A stretch of 64,000 nt of DNA, taken from positions 589,273,643-589,337,642 of the forward strand of contig CM077115.1 in the NCBI GenBank assembly GCA_039619475.1, given 5' to 3'. The notes below the pieces were generated by a model. The model was not told the origin of the DNA. It saw only the letters and a program-made list of their open reading frames with translations, and made no database searches. The stretch comes from Icerya purchasi (Eukaryota > Arthropoda > Insecta > Hemiptera > Monophlebidae). A program made the position numbers and the translations under genes. Below, piece after piece: positions 33,790-43,415 of the stretch (its first letter is position 1; every line of letters begins with the position of its first letter).

Positions 33790-34740
33790 AAAATATGATA
33801 GACATGAGTTTTCACAACAAATACAAAAACAAATTTTTATGGGACATGATAACTGATGTTTTAAAACAGAAATTAAATACTTGGAAATAGTTCTAAACCA
33901 AAATTTAAATTAGAATAAACACGTTGAATTTATTATTAATAAAATTTTAAAAAATTACAACAAAATGAGATAACTGTCAACACATTTGGATTTGATACAA
34001 AAAAAAAGAGAAATTTTGTATAACGCACTGTTCCGCTTTATAACTGAATATGGATCTCTAGCTTATTATGAAAAGTTGAGGAAATCAGACATTAAAAAAT
34101 TCAGATCAGTATAAAGAATAATACTAATAGGAGTTATATCTGCTTATAAGACCGCATCCTACACCTCTGTCTATGCAATATCAGGTTAGCCACAAGTTGA
34201 TTTACAATTAAAACAAATTAACCAAATTAAAAGAATTAAAATACAGAACAGGTATAAGAAATTAAGTAAAACAGCTATACAGGAAAAATTTAAACAAATA
34301 AAAGACAATACAATAAAGTATGGCAAGAACAGTATGAAAGGCAAATAACAGGAAGACGAACAACACAGTTAATTCCTAGTATCAAGGAAAGACTGAAACA
34401 AAGAACAAATCTCTAACTACTATCTTACACAGTATCTTACAGGACACGGTCATTTTTCTTCTTATCTAAAAAAATTCAAGATTATAAGCAACAGCTTATG
34501 TAGAGAATGCAAAGAAGATGAAGATACACGCGACCAAACATTCAAAATATGGCAACAATTCAATGATATAAGAAGAAGATACACTATATAAAAGAAAAAG
34601 ATCTTAGGAATTGTTTTCAAGAAGAAAAAACCTATCTCAAGGTCAGCAGTTTCGTAAGAGAGATACTGAAGGCGAAAAATGAAATATATTTAAGTTATTG
34701 TGTTACATATATATACACTGGTAATTTCATACAACGCTCA
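33790..34740 (+). pseudogene. Degraded plus-strand LINE relic inside LINE-C
   Basis: Thumb and C-terminal parts of a LINE ORF2 in shifting frames: LEIVLNQNLN and NKHVEFIINKILKNYNKMR (about 33870-33970), then YNALFRFITEYGSLAYYEKL, then RSVQRIILIGVISAYKTASY (about 34110-34160), and a C-terminal LTQYLTGHGHFSSYLKKF with CRECKEDEDTRDQTF (about 34430-34540), the usual 'TGHGxFxxYLxKF...CxxC...DT' ending. Several stops. It belongs to yet another LINE family, and with the adjacent Penelope-like element fills the gap in LINE-C. Confidence 0.7.
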
Positions 34741-34980
34741 TGTAGATTATGTGTTATTTCTTCCTGTAATCGCTTGTCTCAATAATATGATAATTTATAA
34801 ATATTATATTTTAAAACCATTAAATTACATTACAAATGTTATATATTTTTATATATTGCACGGACACAGAGTACCTTTCAATTCATTAAAACATATAACT
34901 TTATTTATATTAAATTATTAATTAAATTAAAATACAAGTTTAAAAAACATAATTAATTCACAAAAATATATATATATAAA

Positions 34981-35027
34981 ATTCGTCCTACCGGTTTCGT
35001 CTACTTGACATATTCATGAACTGAATT
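34981..35027 (-). ncRNA. Hammerhead-ribozyme-like motif (unit A)
   Basis: The minus strand reads AAAATTCAGTTCATGAATA, then TGTCAAGTAGACGAAACC, then GGTAGGACGAATTTT. Stem I could be AAAATTC with GAATTTT, stem II is GTC-AAGTA-GAC, then GAAA, self-complementary ACCGGT and the triplet GUA. The core box reads AUGAAUA against the ideal CUGANGA (C3 and G8 differ), the closest match of the four motifs. Confidence 0.5.
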
Positions 35028-35412
35028 TTGTTGTATTATTTATTTGTTAAAATATATATTTGCGATAGTTTTCTGAAGCTTAGTAATTTTCGTGAATTAA
35101 TTATGTTTTTTAAACTTGCATTTTAATTTAATTAATAATTTAATATAAATAAAGTTATATGTTTTAATGAATTGAAAGGTACTCTGTGTCCGTGCAATAT
35201 ATAAAAATATATAACATTTGTAACGTAATTTAATGGTTTTAAAATATAATATTTATAAATTATCATATTATTGAGACAAGCGATTACAGGAAGAAATAAC
35301 ACATAATGAATAACATCAAAACGATGGACCTTATACATAAATACAAATACGAACTTACTAAGGCTTTAGAAAACTATCGCAAATATATATTTTAACAAAT
35401 AAATAATACAAC

Positions 35413-35465
35413 AAAATTCAGTTCATGAATATATCAAGTAGACGAAACCGGTAGGACGAGTTTTA
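35413..35465 (+). ncRNA. Hammerhead-ribozyme-like motif (unit C)
   Basis: Plus-strand copy of the motif at 34981-35027. GAAACCGGTAGGAC is conserved; stem II is weakened by one change (ATC instead of GTC). Confidence 0.45.
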
Positions 35466-35669
35466 TATACATATATTTTTGTGAATTAATTATGTTTTTT
35501 AAACTTGTATTTTAATTTAATTAATAATTTAATATAAATAAAGTTATATGTTTTAATGAATTGAAAGGTACTCTGTATCCGTGCAATATATAAAAATAAT
35601 AACATTTGTAATGTAATTTAATGGTTTTAAAATATAATATTTATAAATTATCATATTACTCATGTAGAT

Positions 35670-37130
35670 ATTTAAAATTTATAGGGACATGTTTATTTCC
35701 AATTGGTCCTACATTCTAACCAATATATTGTAAAATATATATTAGTATCAGAATTTGCCCGGCTGTAGTAGTCGAAATTGAAGTGGACCATATATCTGGA
35801 AAAGTTCATTCTGCCCAAATCGTATTATATATCTGCAGTAGGGCATTTATAGTAGCTTGCGATCGGTGTTTCACGAAGATAGCCGGTGTATCATCCGGAG
35901 CCGGGGATGAATTTTGGTTAAAGTGTTGCAAACTTTCCTAAAGTTCCGCTATGGCGAAAGGATTATTATACGACTCTGAATTGCCCGCATCTAAAATGAT
36001 ATCATTTTGTTCTTTTCCCACCTTGAAGGCATGAAATGAAGGTGAATAATTGGCATTAGATGATTTATCCGCAAAGGTAACAGCCGAAGCATCCACGATC
36101 TCTTTCGGGGATGTTAGTATGGTACGATTAAACGATATCTGTGGAATTGAGAAGTATGTTCTGCAACCATTTAGGGTTTTTATCTTAGCCTACATGTAGT
36201 GATCCAAAGTCTGCTGATCGATGGATTCTATAAAGTGGTGCCAACTTTTTTGTTTTTCGAAGACATTATGTTTGCGCACGTACTTTTTTAAAGCTACGAA
36301 GGTCCTCTATTAGTCTTGTAGTTTGGAATTTAGCAAGCACTAACCTTAATGGCTTGCTGTATAGCAAGGTTCCACCATGGTACATTCTTCGTATTAACAG
36401 CTGATTTGAAGCGTGGAATTGCTCTACGGGCTACTTCCAGTATGACATTGCTAAAATTATTGAGTATCAAGTTGATATTGTCGAGCTCTCTCGCTTGTAT
36501 GTTGGCGCACAGTTCCGTAAATAGGTTCCAGTCTGCCTACTCTAAAATCCATCTGGGTGGTTTATGATGTTGGTCCTGACTGGTAAACTGCTCGGTAGTA
36601 ATTATAGGGAAATGGTCACTCGAGCACCGGTCGTCATGTACGGACCACTCTAAGAAAGGAGTTAACACAATCGAAAGCGAGGTAAGGTCGATAGTAGAAA
36701 AGAAAATGTTAAAGGAGTTTAAGCGAGTTGGTGCTACATTATTTAACAAATCCAGTTCATCGTCTTCATTGAGATATTTTTCAAAAATTTTTCCTTTATT
36801 GTTGGACATCTTCTCCCCTCCCTTAAGAGGGACTATATGCGCTTGAATTGGAGTGCTAATCTGTAATATAATATTTTGTATGCCCGCTGAGAATGACTGT
36901 TGCGATACAAGCACCGCAGAGCCATGCACTACAGTAGTTACTCCATCGGATGCTATGCTACCATCTTGAAAGTCGGCTCTATAAATGGAGTAATTTTTGA
37001 TGGCAAAGAGCTGTCCAAATTTTAACCTAGTCTCCTGCAGACAGGTTATGTTAGTTGGTATAAGGCGATTAACTCCGTCGGAGTTCAAATAATTTAGGAA
37101 ATAACTCCGTTAATGTTCCACTGCAGAATT
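35670..37130 (-). pseudogene. LINE-C ORF2 N-terminal part: endonuclease and RT linker
   Basis: 37088-36537 is an open stretch with the endonuclease: ITCLQETRLKFGQ (catalytic E), LLNNVAPTRLNSF, TIDLTSLS and SSDHFPI (active-site SDH). It continues in other frames through PRFKSAVNTKNVPWWN (about 36420-36340) to a frame with LLQIYNTIWAE and FPDIWSTSI (about 35850-35770), which normally precedes the RT 'PKPGK...SYRPI' box. The box itself is degraded near 35690, and the rest of the RT resumes at 33785 beyond the inserted block. Several stops. Confidence 0.78.
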
Positions 37131-37139
37131 CTTTTCATC

Positions 37140-38284
37140 GTGATTATTTATTCGTTGTAATTCTTCGTTTGGATTTTTGTCAGTTTGGTAATTTTAATTT
37201 CTAACGATCTGTCTTCCGCTGCTTCATAAATTATGTTTAATTGAGTGAGGATATTGCTTACGGGTACATTCGATAATCCTAGTTTCTTGATTACATTCGT
37301 TACTGATTCAAATTTTTTTGCCTCGTACATAAGGATTGCGAGTATGTTCAGCATACCAGCTGTTTGATGTTGCTCATTTATCATGTTTTGGTATGGTAAC
37401 AGCGGTCTATCAATATTGTTTTTTTTCTTTATGTCTTCAGTTTGATTGATTTTTGGTTGTTTGGTTGTCGATGGCTCCATCGAGGCGGTGAATATTGGCT
37501 GCTGACCTTGCGTATCGGGAGTCTTAACTTTCAACCTTTTCTGCGCGGCTTTTACACCTTCCTGGGGAGTGTCCACCTTCATACTCGTAGGTTTTTCAGA
37601 TATTTTTGTTATCAAAGACGTTAATGACATCGCTGGTGTTGCGCTTCTGCAAATTTTTTCTCTTTGTTGGGCCTGTTCTCCGCGCTTAGTAGTGCCCTGA
37701 CTAACGCGGCCTGGTTGCTTTTTTCATTTTTCTTAGGTTTTTCTCCATTGATAGTTAGATATATCCTTGATTTTTCTCCATCTTATTCAACCAGTAGCGA
37801 ATCATGAATAGCCTGGATTTGATTATCCAACACTTTAAACGTGTCTACAAAAGCTGTAGGTATGTCTTAGATCTTGTTCCCGCAAACCGGCTCTGAGGAA
37901 AGTTACTGCCGATGGTAATTCAGTATTGTTATCAAGGAGTAGGTTTTTAATTATTTCACGCGGTATGTCTGGGGAGACGTTTGATAGGATTAATTGTTTC
38001 AGAGCGTTTATATATCTGCGTAATTTGAATATTTTATTGTTAATAGTTATTGATGGATGTTCGACAGTAATTTTGTTCACTAACGAAATGTTTTTAAGAT
38101 AAAGGCATATTCGGTTGTTAGAGATTTTCGATGGGAATAATATATTTTTCCCCTGAATGCTCGCTGCTATCGTGATTATTATTGCTTGATTCTTCGTCGG
38201 CAAGGCTTTATTTACAGCTGATGCATAGGTTCGTGTGGTAGAGTTTGTTTGGTTTTTAATAGTTGCAAAGAACGTTAACGACAT
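37140..38284 (-). pseudogene. LINE-C ORF1 (gag-like)
   Basis: Two open stretches on the minus strand. 38284-37835 (149 codons): YASAVNKALPTKNQAIIIT, SNNRICLYLKNISLV, a KQLILSNVSPDIPREI box and LPSAVTFLRAGL, an arrangement I know from ORF1 proteins of I-clade-like LINEs. 37630-37148 (160 codons): Q/K/T-rich N-part then LLPYQNMINEQHQT and a leucine-rich C-terminus. A frameshift lies between them (about 37640-37830). The order ORF1 to ORF2 on the minus strand supports one element. Similarity continues weakly upstream to about 38460, perhaps 5' UTR. Confidence 0.72.
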
Positions 38285-38460
38285 AGAACCGTTGTAGTGT
38301 AACTCGTGCCGGGAATTAGTAGTAGTAGATAAATTGATATTACTTGCTGCCTCGCGATGCCGGATCGTGCCGCTCCACTTCCTGAACGGGTACGGTATTG
38401 CGCGTCGCGGGGGAAGGGGGTATTTTTGATCTATGATCGATAAGATTTCCTGGCTACTGC

Positions 38461-39540
38461 AAAATGGTTGTTATTACATTGCTTATTCAGTAATTCGTTT
38501 CGCAATTTCTTCGTAATTTGGGTATTGTGTTTATATCGTTATTTTTTCTTAGTTTCTTTTCATTTTCGCTAATTCTTTTTTTACCTTGTTTAAAATATCG
38601 CTTCATCTCCTTTTCTGCAATTCGTTGCTTTCTTTCATTAATTTCCTATTTTTTAACTTCAGGCACTGCTTTTAAGAATACATTTTTGGTCTTCTAGGTT
38701 TCGCTTTTTTTTATTACAAAATTGGATTTCGTTCGATTATATTTTTTAATCAAGCCATCTGGAACGGTAAGATAAAAGCAAAATCAGAAATAATCATATT
38801 TAAATTGTTTATAATATCACTTCTTTTCCGTCTAACCCGCGAGAAGCGTAGCCGCGTTTTTCATACCGTTCCCTAGGCGTTTATTTTATTTTCAAAATAC
38901 ATCTTATATAAAACAGTTTGCAGCTTTTTCTCCATTTAACAAGCTATAAGTCTGCGACTGGGCTGGTTTTTAGGAATTTTTACACTTTTTGTATAATGAC
39001 GGACAAAAACCCCTAAAATGTAGGACTACCTGCAGTCGAATAAAATTTGATGATATTCAAGATAGTGACGTTTATGAAAAGTGGGCTATATTGAAATTAA
39101 AGGGCAGGTGTAACTCGCTGAACAGGAGGTAAAAGTTTGAAATAGTTTTTAATGAAAAACGGTAACGCTACGAGATATTCTGAACATAGAGTGGTCTACG
39201 TTACGGTACGTCAAAATGTCAACTACAAGCACACGAGTCAACTGACCATTTATCAGTATACTATCTGCTTAGTATATCCGAGATTTGTGTTGTTATTAAA
39301 CATTTGTTAAGAAGCCAATAACTTTTCATCTTTACTATGATACTATTGCAAATTCTTTATTTCGCCGTAAAGTTGATTTTTATTAAAAATATTTCGTTCC
39401 GACTTATCTGACATATTTTACAGGTTTTTTTTCCTTTTTTCTATTTATTTTTCAATTTTCCCCCGTTTAGAATTAACATTTTCTCACTTACTACTGTTAT
39501 TGTTTCGTGACCAATCTAAGCAGTTGACGTAAAGAATACT
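38461..39540. other. No recognisable gene
   Basis: AT-rich; a small GC-rich patch near 38830-38875 has no identifiable role. Confidence 0.5.
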
Positions 39541-39576
39541 TACTTGTTCATATCAATTGAAAAATATGAACAAGTA
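39541..39576. repeat. Perfect 13-bp hairpin
   Basis: TACTTGTTCATAT and ATATGAACAAGTA separated by 10 bp. Lies 60 bp left of the MITE-like element. Confidence 0.85.
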
Positions 39577-39635
39577 ACATTTGTATTGAATTAATATCCC
39601 TAGTTGAACCCAGAAAGGATAATATACTTAAGGAT

Positions 39636-39830
39636 GTTATGATTATTCTTAAGGACATTAATAAATATTAGAGTGGACACTAAATTCAAATTGCTATAAT
39701 AATTAGATATTATCTAATGCACATAATTACTGGTGTTCTTAGAAATATTTAATGCGGTTTTTAATTATTGTTTCAATTTGAATTTTGTGCCAACTACAAA
39801 AAGTCCATGTTGCTTAAGAATAATCATAAC
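39636..39830. mobile_element. MITE-like element with 18-bp perfect terminal repeats
   Basis: GTTATGATTATTCTTAAG at 39636-39653 is exactly inverted at 39813-39830. Inverted similarity continues inward (CAAATTGAATTTT boxes), giving imperfect arms of about 60 bp in a 195-bp element without coding capacity. No clear target duplication. Confidence 0.6.
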
Positions 39831-40149
39831 TGCTCTGAACTGTAATATTATTTATCGCATAATTATTGTTTACGTTTTAGTGTAATTTTTTAAAATTCAT
39901 TAGGGAAAATTTTAATGCATTTTTCAAAATTTTGTTCCGCAATTTTTGATACAAGTATTTTTAAGTGATAATACGGATAAAGCAACCGAAAACGCTGTTA
40001 TCTTCTGCATTCAAAAAAATGAGTATCGATTCAGCATTAATGTTCAAACGTAATGTTTCCATCAGTAGTGAGCCCGTAAATCGCGTTAGAGAAATTTGGT
40101 TACCTTTATTTAAGATGACAATATTTTCACTTGAATTTGTCGCCCCTTT

Positions 40150-40240
40150 AATTACGTAACTATGGTCCTTAAATTTTAAAATTTTTTAGGGTTTATATTT
40201 TTCCGATATTCAATAAAAAACTTTAGGCTAATTTTTGTTT
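40150..40240. repeat. Dispersed AT-rich repeat unit
   Basis: TTAAATTTTAAAATTTTT, then a GGGTTTATATTTTTCCGATA box and a GGCTAATTTTTGTTT end that also occurs near 3110. Same family as the array at 24700-25985. Confidence 0.5.
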
Positions 40241-40399
40241 AGCTAAATTAAATAAAAAAAGTAGTTTTTAAGTGTTAGCAACTGCTATGTATTTTAACGA
40301 ATTATTTTAGTATTAACTGTATAATTTTGTGGTGAAATTTTCGTGTAAATTCAAATTTTCTATTTACAAGACCTTTAAATTAAATTATTATATCTTTCT

Positions 40400-40412
40400 C
40401 CCCCCCCCCCCC
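40400..40412. repeat. C13 homopolymer at a LINE-A 5' junction
   Basis: Thirteen consecutive C directly before the first LINE-A-like sequence. Confidence 0.9.
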
Positions 40413-41430
40413 AGTTCGCGCTAATTCTTCCTCTCACAATGTAGTCAACTTCGAATTCCTTCAGCTGCTGGACTATTCTTTTCCTTCCCATGTCTTAATC
40501 TTCACGGATGGCTCCAAGAATGATGGGGGTGTGGGTGGTGCGTATACGTCTCCTACGTTCCTGCACTCTGAGTCTTTCAGACTTTCTTTATTCTGCACTA
40601 TCTTTTCGGCCGAATCGATCTCAATTCTTCGTGTCATTCATTTTATATCCGCTACAAGTGGGGTTCACAAATTCCTGATCATTTCCGATTCCAAAGACGT
40701 TCTTTAAGCCATCTCCTCTCCTCCTTCTCATTCTTCTGACGGTACCATCCTCTCTATTCGATCTTTTGTCTCCTCTTTGTTCTCGTCCCGTTCCATTCTC
40801 ATTGACTTTCTATGGGTTCCTAGTCATTCCAATATTGAGGACAATGACTCAGCTGACTCTTTAGCTCGCTCAGCCGCCCGCAATGGTCCTTTCCTCGACT
40901 CTTTCCCTTCTTCGGACATTCTTTCCTTATCATGCACTAATCATTCCAGACTTTGGTGTTGAACATGTATCCATCTTTATTCTATAATCATTATTCATAC
41001 TACCGTCTTAATCAACCGGTTCCTCGTTTCCTGCCTTGGTTTCATTCTATTCCTGTCTGCCATCGTTCCACTGTTGTTTCCTTAATTAGACTCAGAATCA
41101 ATCATTCTCTACTCCCTTCTTCTCGCTTTCGTTTTTCTTTAACTCTTTCTTCTTTCTGCTCTCTTCACGCTTCTGAGCCTTCTTGTATTTGTGACTCAAA
41201 TCATATCCTTTTCGAATGTTCTGCACTCTCTAACGAACGCTCCCTTCTATACGCCTAATTTTCGGCTCTGGGTCGTCCTAATCCCTTTAACGCTACCTAT
41301 ATCCTTTACATCCCATTGCCTTCAGTTATTCCGTTGCTGCTGTCCTTTGTTCTTTCCATTATTTAGTTCTATCTCTTAATTTTTCATGTTGTTGGGTCAA
41401 CGCTGGCGCGGCCAGGGTAGGGAAAAAAAT
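40413..41430 (+). pseudogene. LINE-A copy: RNase H to 3' UTR
   Basis: FPSHVLIFTDGSKN, FSAESISILRVIHFIS and FLIISDSKDVL (first three RNase H motifs, 40490-40710, with a stop after DVL), WVPSHSNIEDNDSADSLA (40818-40880, last catalytic D region), then in another frame PRFLPWFHSIPVCHRST, RLRINHSLLPSSRFRF and CICDSNHILFECSALSN (knuckle, to 41258). The UTR ends with TGTTGGGTCAACGCTGGCGC near 41415. Lacks RT; at least two frame breaks. Confidence 0.82.
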
Positions 41431-41514
41431 ATATTGAAAAACAATAATTTTCACATAAACTTTTTTGAAAATACGTTATTATCGAAAAAATATATTTTTC
41501 TCAAATATGGCGAA

Positions 41515-42110
41515 GAGGGGGGCATAGTGGAGTATTTATGATGTTATTGATATTTTTTTAGTTAACGGCACTAGCTTGACTTTCAAAGTTTTTTTGGATT
41601 TTACAGTATGTCTATCATTATTTGGCACGCCATTTTCTATTTTATTAGTAACAGTTTAGCTAACGGAACGAAATACCATCAGAGTGAAGTTTACATCACT
41701 TTTACCCGTACAGCGGGGTAATATCACCGGATGGAACTTTGTGGCCATTTTTATAAAAATGATGTTAACAGTTTCTTGTAATCGAAATATAAACTTTCAA
41801 TCGTTACAAGTTTCTTAAAACAAAATTAATCATTCTGGCTCACTTTATGCATCGTATCCAACCCTCCGTAAACGGTGACCATAAATAGCCGCAGTAAATG
41901 CATTCAGCATTTTCATCATCTACGGTTTCCTATATCTTTTCTTATTTTTTTACTATTTTGTTCCTCTTGTTATTTGGTCTATTAGCGCTTAAATCGATAG
42001 TTTTGGTGGAAGGTTATACGACGACTAAACACCAATCACAGAGCGTCATTTGAATCGTCGTTTGGCTGTTTATTTACAGAGTTTTGTTACTACCCCATTA
42101 TGCTCCCCTC
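41515..42110. repeat. Inverted 20-bp pair bounding a 0.6-kb segment
   Basis: GAGGGGGGCATAGTGGAGTA at 41515-41534 and the complement of GAGGGGAGCATAATGGGGTA at 42091-42110 (17 of 20 match). Possibly a non-autonomous DNA transposon. No gene is seen in 41431-42811; a short minus ORF at 42318-42545 is not recognised. Confidence 0.4.
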
Positions 42111-42811
42111 TCACCTACATGTGACAATAAAACCTATGGAAAAATATAGTTAAATACTTACATTAAAATAAAAAAAAGTTCATTCGAGAATTTATATTTT
42201 AACTATTTTTAACAGGTATTTGAAAATAGAGTAATTTGGGAGAGGTTAAAGAATCACAAATAAATGCTTTTATTTGCTACAAATTGGTACAAATCTGTAC
42301 AAAATTTACAAAACTTGTCAATTACGCGTAGAAACAAAAAAATGGTAATTACTGAATATTGTTAACACAATCGAGACACAAACCGGCGGACCTGTGCTCG
42401 TCACAGATGCGGCAAAGGCAGGAGAAACATATTTCATTCGTGCGCGTATTGTTGCCTCCTGTCCTGTATATAGCCCGCAATTGGCTCCCATCTCCACTCG
42501 TACAATTTTCAAATTACTAAGATGTTTCTCGTCTGCTTCCAACAATATTTTAATTTTTTTTGCTTAATTCCATTCGTAGACTTCGTGACTGCAAGCGCCG
42601 TTGCGGTTGGCGTTTTACTAAGCTAAGCGTTAATTTTTTTCATTCGCGACATTCAAATTGTACAAAATGAAAGCATTCATCTTGTCTTGATCCAAAATAT
42701 TGTAAAAAATTTGAAGAGGACAACGCCTGGTGCCTCGAACGGTCGTGTACGTGTGGTCTTTTTGCTGTAACGAATCTGTTCCTCCTTTATTAGAATTACA
42801 TAATATAATGT

Positions 42812-43140
42812 GTTTTTTTCTTTTTATTGGGTTCGTCAACCAGGGACCTTCACCCAGAAATAATTAGGAAGGGAAATTAATCATTTATATTTTGATGCGG
42901 TCAGACATTGTTAGTGGGAATGAACAAACAATGAGAAAAACGATGTTTGGAGAAGGAAAAGACAGAATATAGGAGACACAACAATACGGAATAGTAACAC
43001 CAATTCGCAGCAAATTGGAATAGAAATCAGAACGCTCGATTGAAAGAGATGAACACTCAAAGAATACACAAACAGCATCGCAAATATGCTCTTCGTTTGA
43101 ATGAAGAGGGCAATACGAAAAAGGACTAACGAAAAAAAAA
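42812..43140 (-). pseudogene. LINE-A 3' end (part 1 of an interrupted copy)
   Basis: The minus strand from 43140 codes for PLHSNEEHICDAVCVFFECS (knuckle) and MSDRIKI with a stop, then a UTR ending GGTTGACGAACCC and a tail (T-rich at 42812-42826). Continuous with 43416-45760 across the insertion. Confidence 0.8.
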
Positions 43141-43415
43141 ATGTATCTACACTATCGGTACATGGATATGTCTTATTTTTCCTCAACTAAAAAATGTGCA
43201 ATGTAAAATTCCAGGAGGTCTTCACTCTCCTAGTTACGGATATTCCTTGATACTATCATAGCAGCAGTTATTGTGATCATCCATATAATTAATATCATAC
43301 GGTACAGTTGACATAACTCATATGTTTTAATTAAATAGCGTTACAGTTTTTGCTCTTAAAAAAATCGTGACGAACAATTTGGCTGACCCCCACCGGTAAG
43401 ACATATCCATGTCAA
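43141..43415. mobile_element. Short TIR element inserted in LINE-A
   Basis: Interrupts the LINE-A frame after the RFRF codons. ACATGGATATGTCTTA near 43160-43176 is repeated inverted (TAAGACATATCCATGT) at 43399-43414. A short TTTCGTT is shared by both flanks and may be a duplication. About 275 bp, non-coding, MITE-like; left end uncertain by about 20 bp. Confidence 0.5.

Larger units (their letters stand above)
34748..35658. mobile_element. Penelope/retrozyme-like element: one inverted and two tandem units
   Basis: Three copies of one unit: A inverted (34748-34975), B (35092-35330) and C (35481-35658). B and C are head-to-tail with a period of 389 bp. Each has GTACCTTTCAATTCATTAAA or its complement, and A and C carry the hammerhead-like motif at the unit's edge. 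The block is bounded by an 11-bp direct repeat CTCATGTAGAT (34737-34747 and 35659-35669), a plausible target duplication. A tandem-plus-inverted arrangement is characteristic of Penelope-like elements, but no RT or GIY-YIG coding is present. Confidence 0.6.

Noticed and set aside
34700..35338. Two open frames coding nearly the same hydrophobic 68-73-residue peptide on opposite strands
   Set aside because: They are the inverted units A and B of the Penelope-like element; AT-rich repeat translated, not a duplicated gene.
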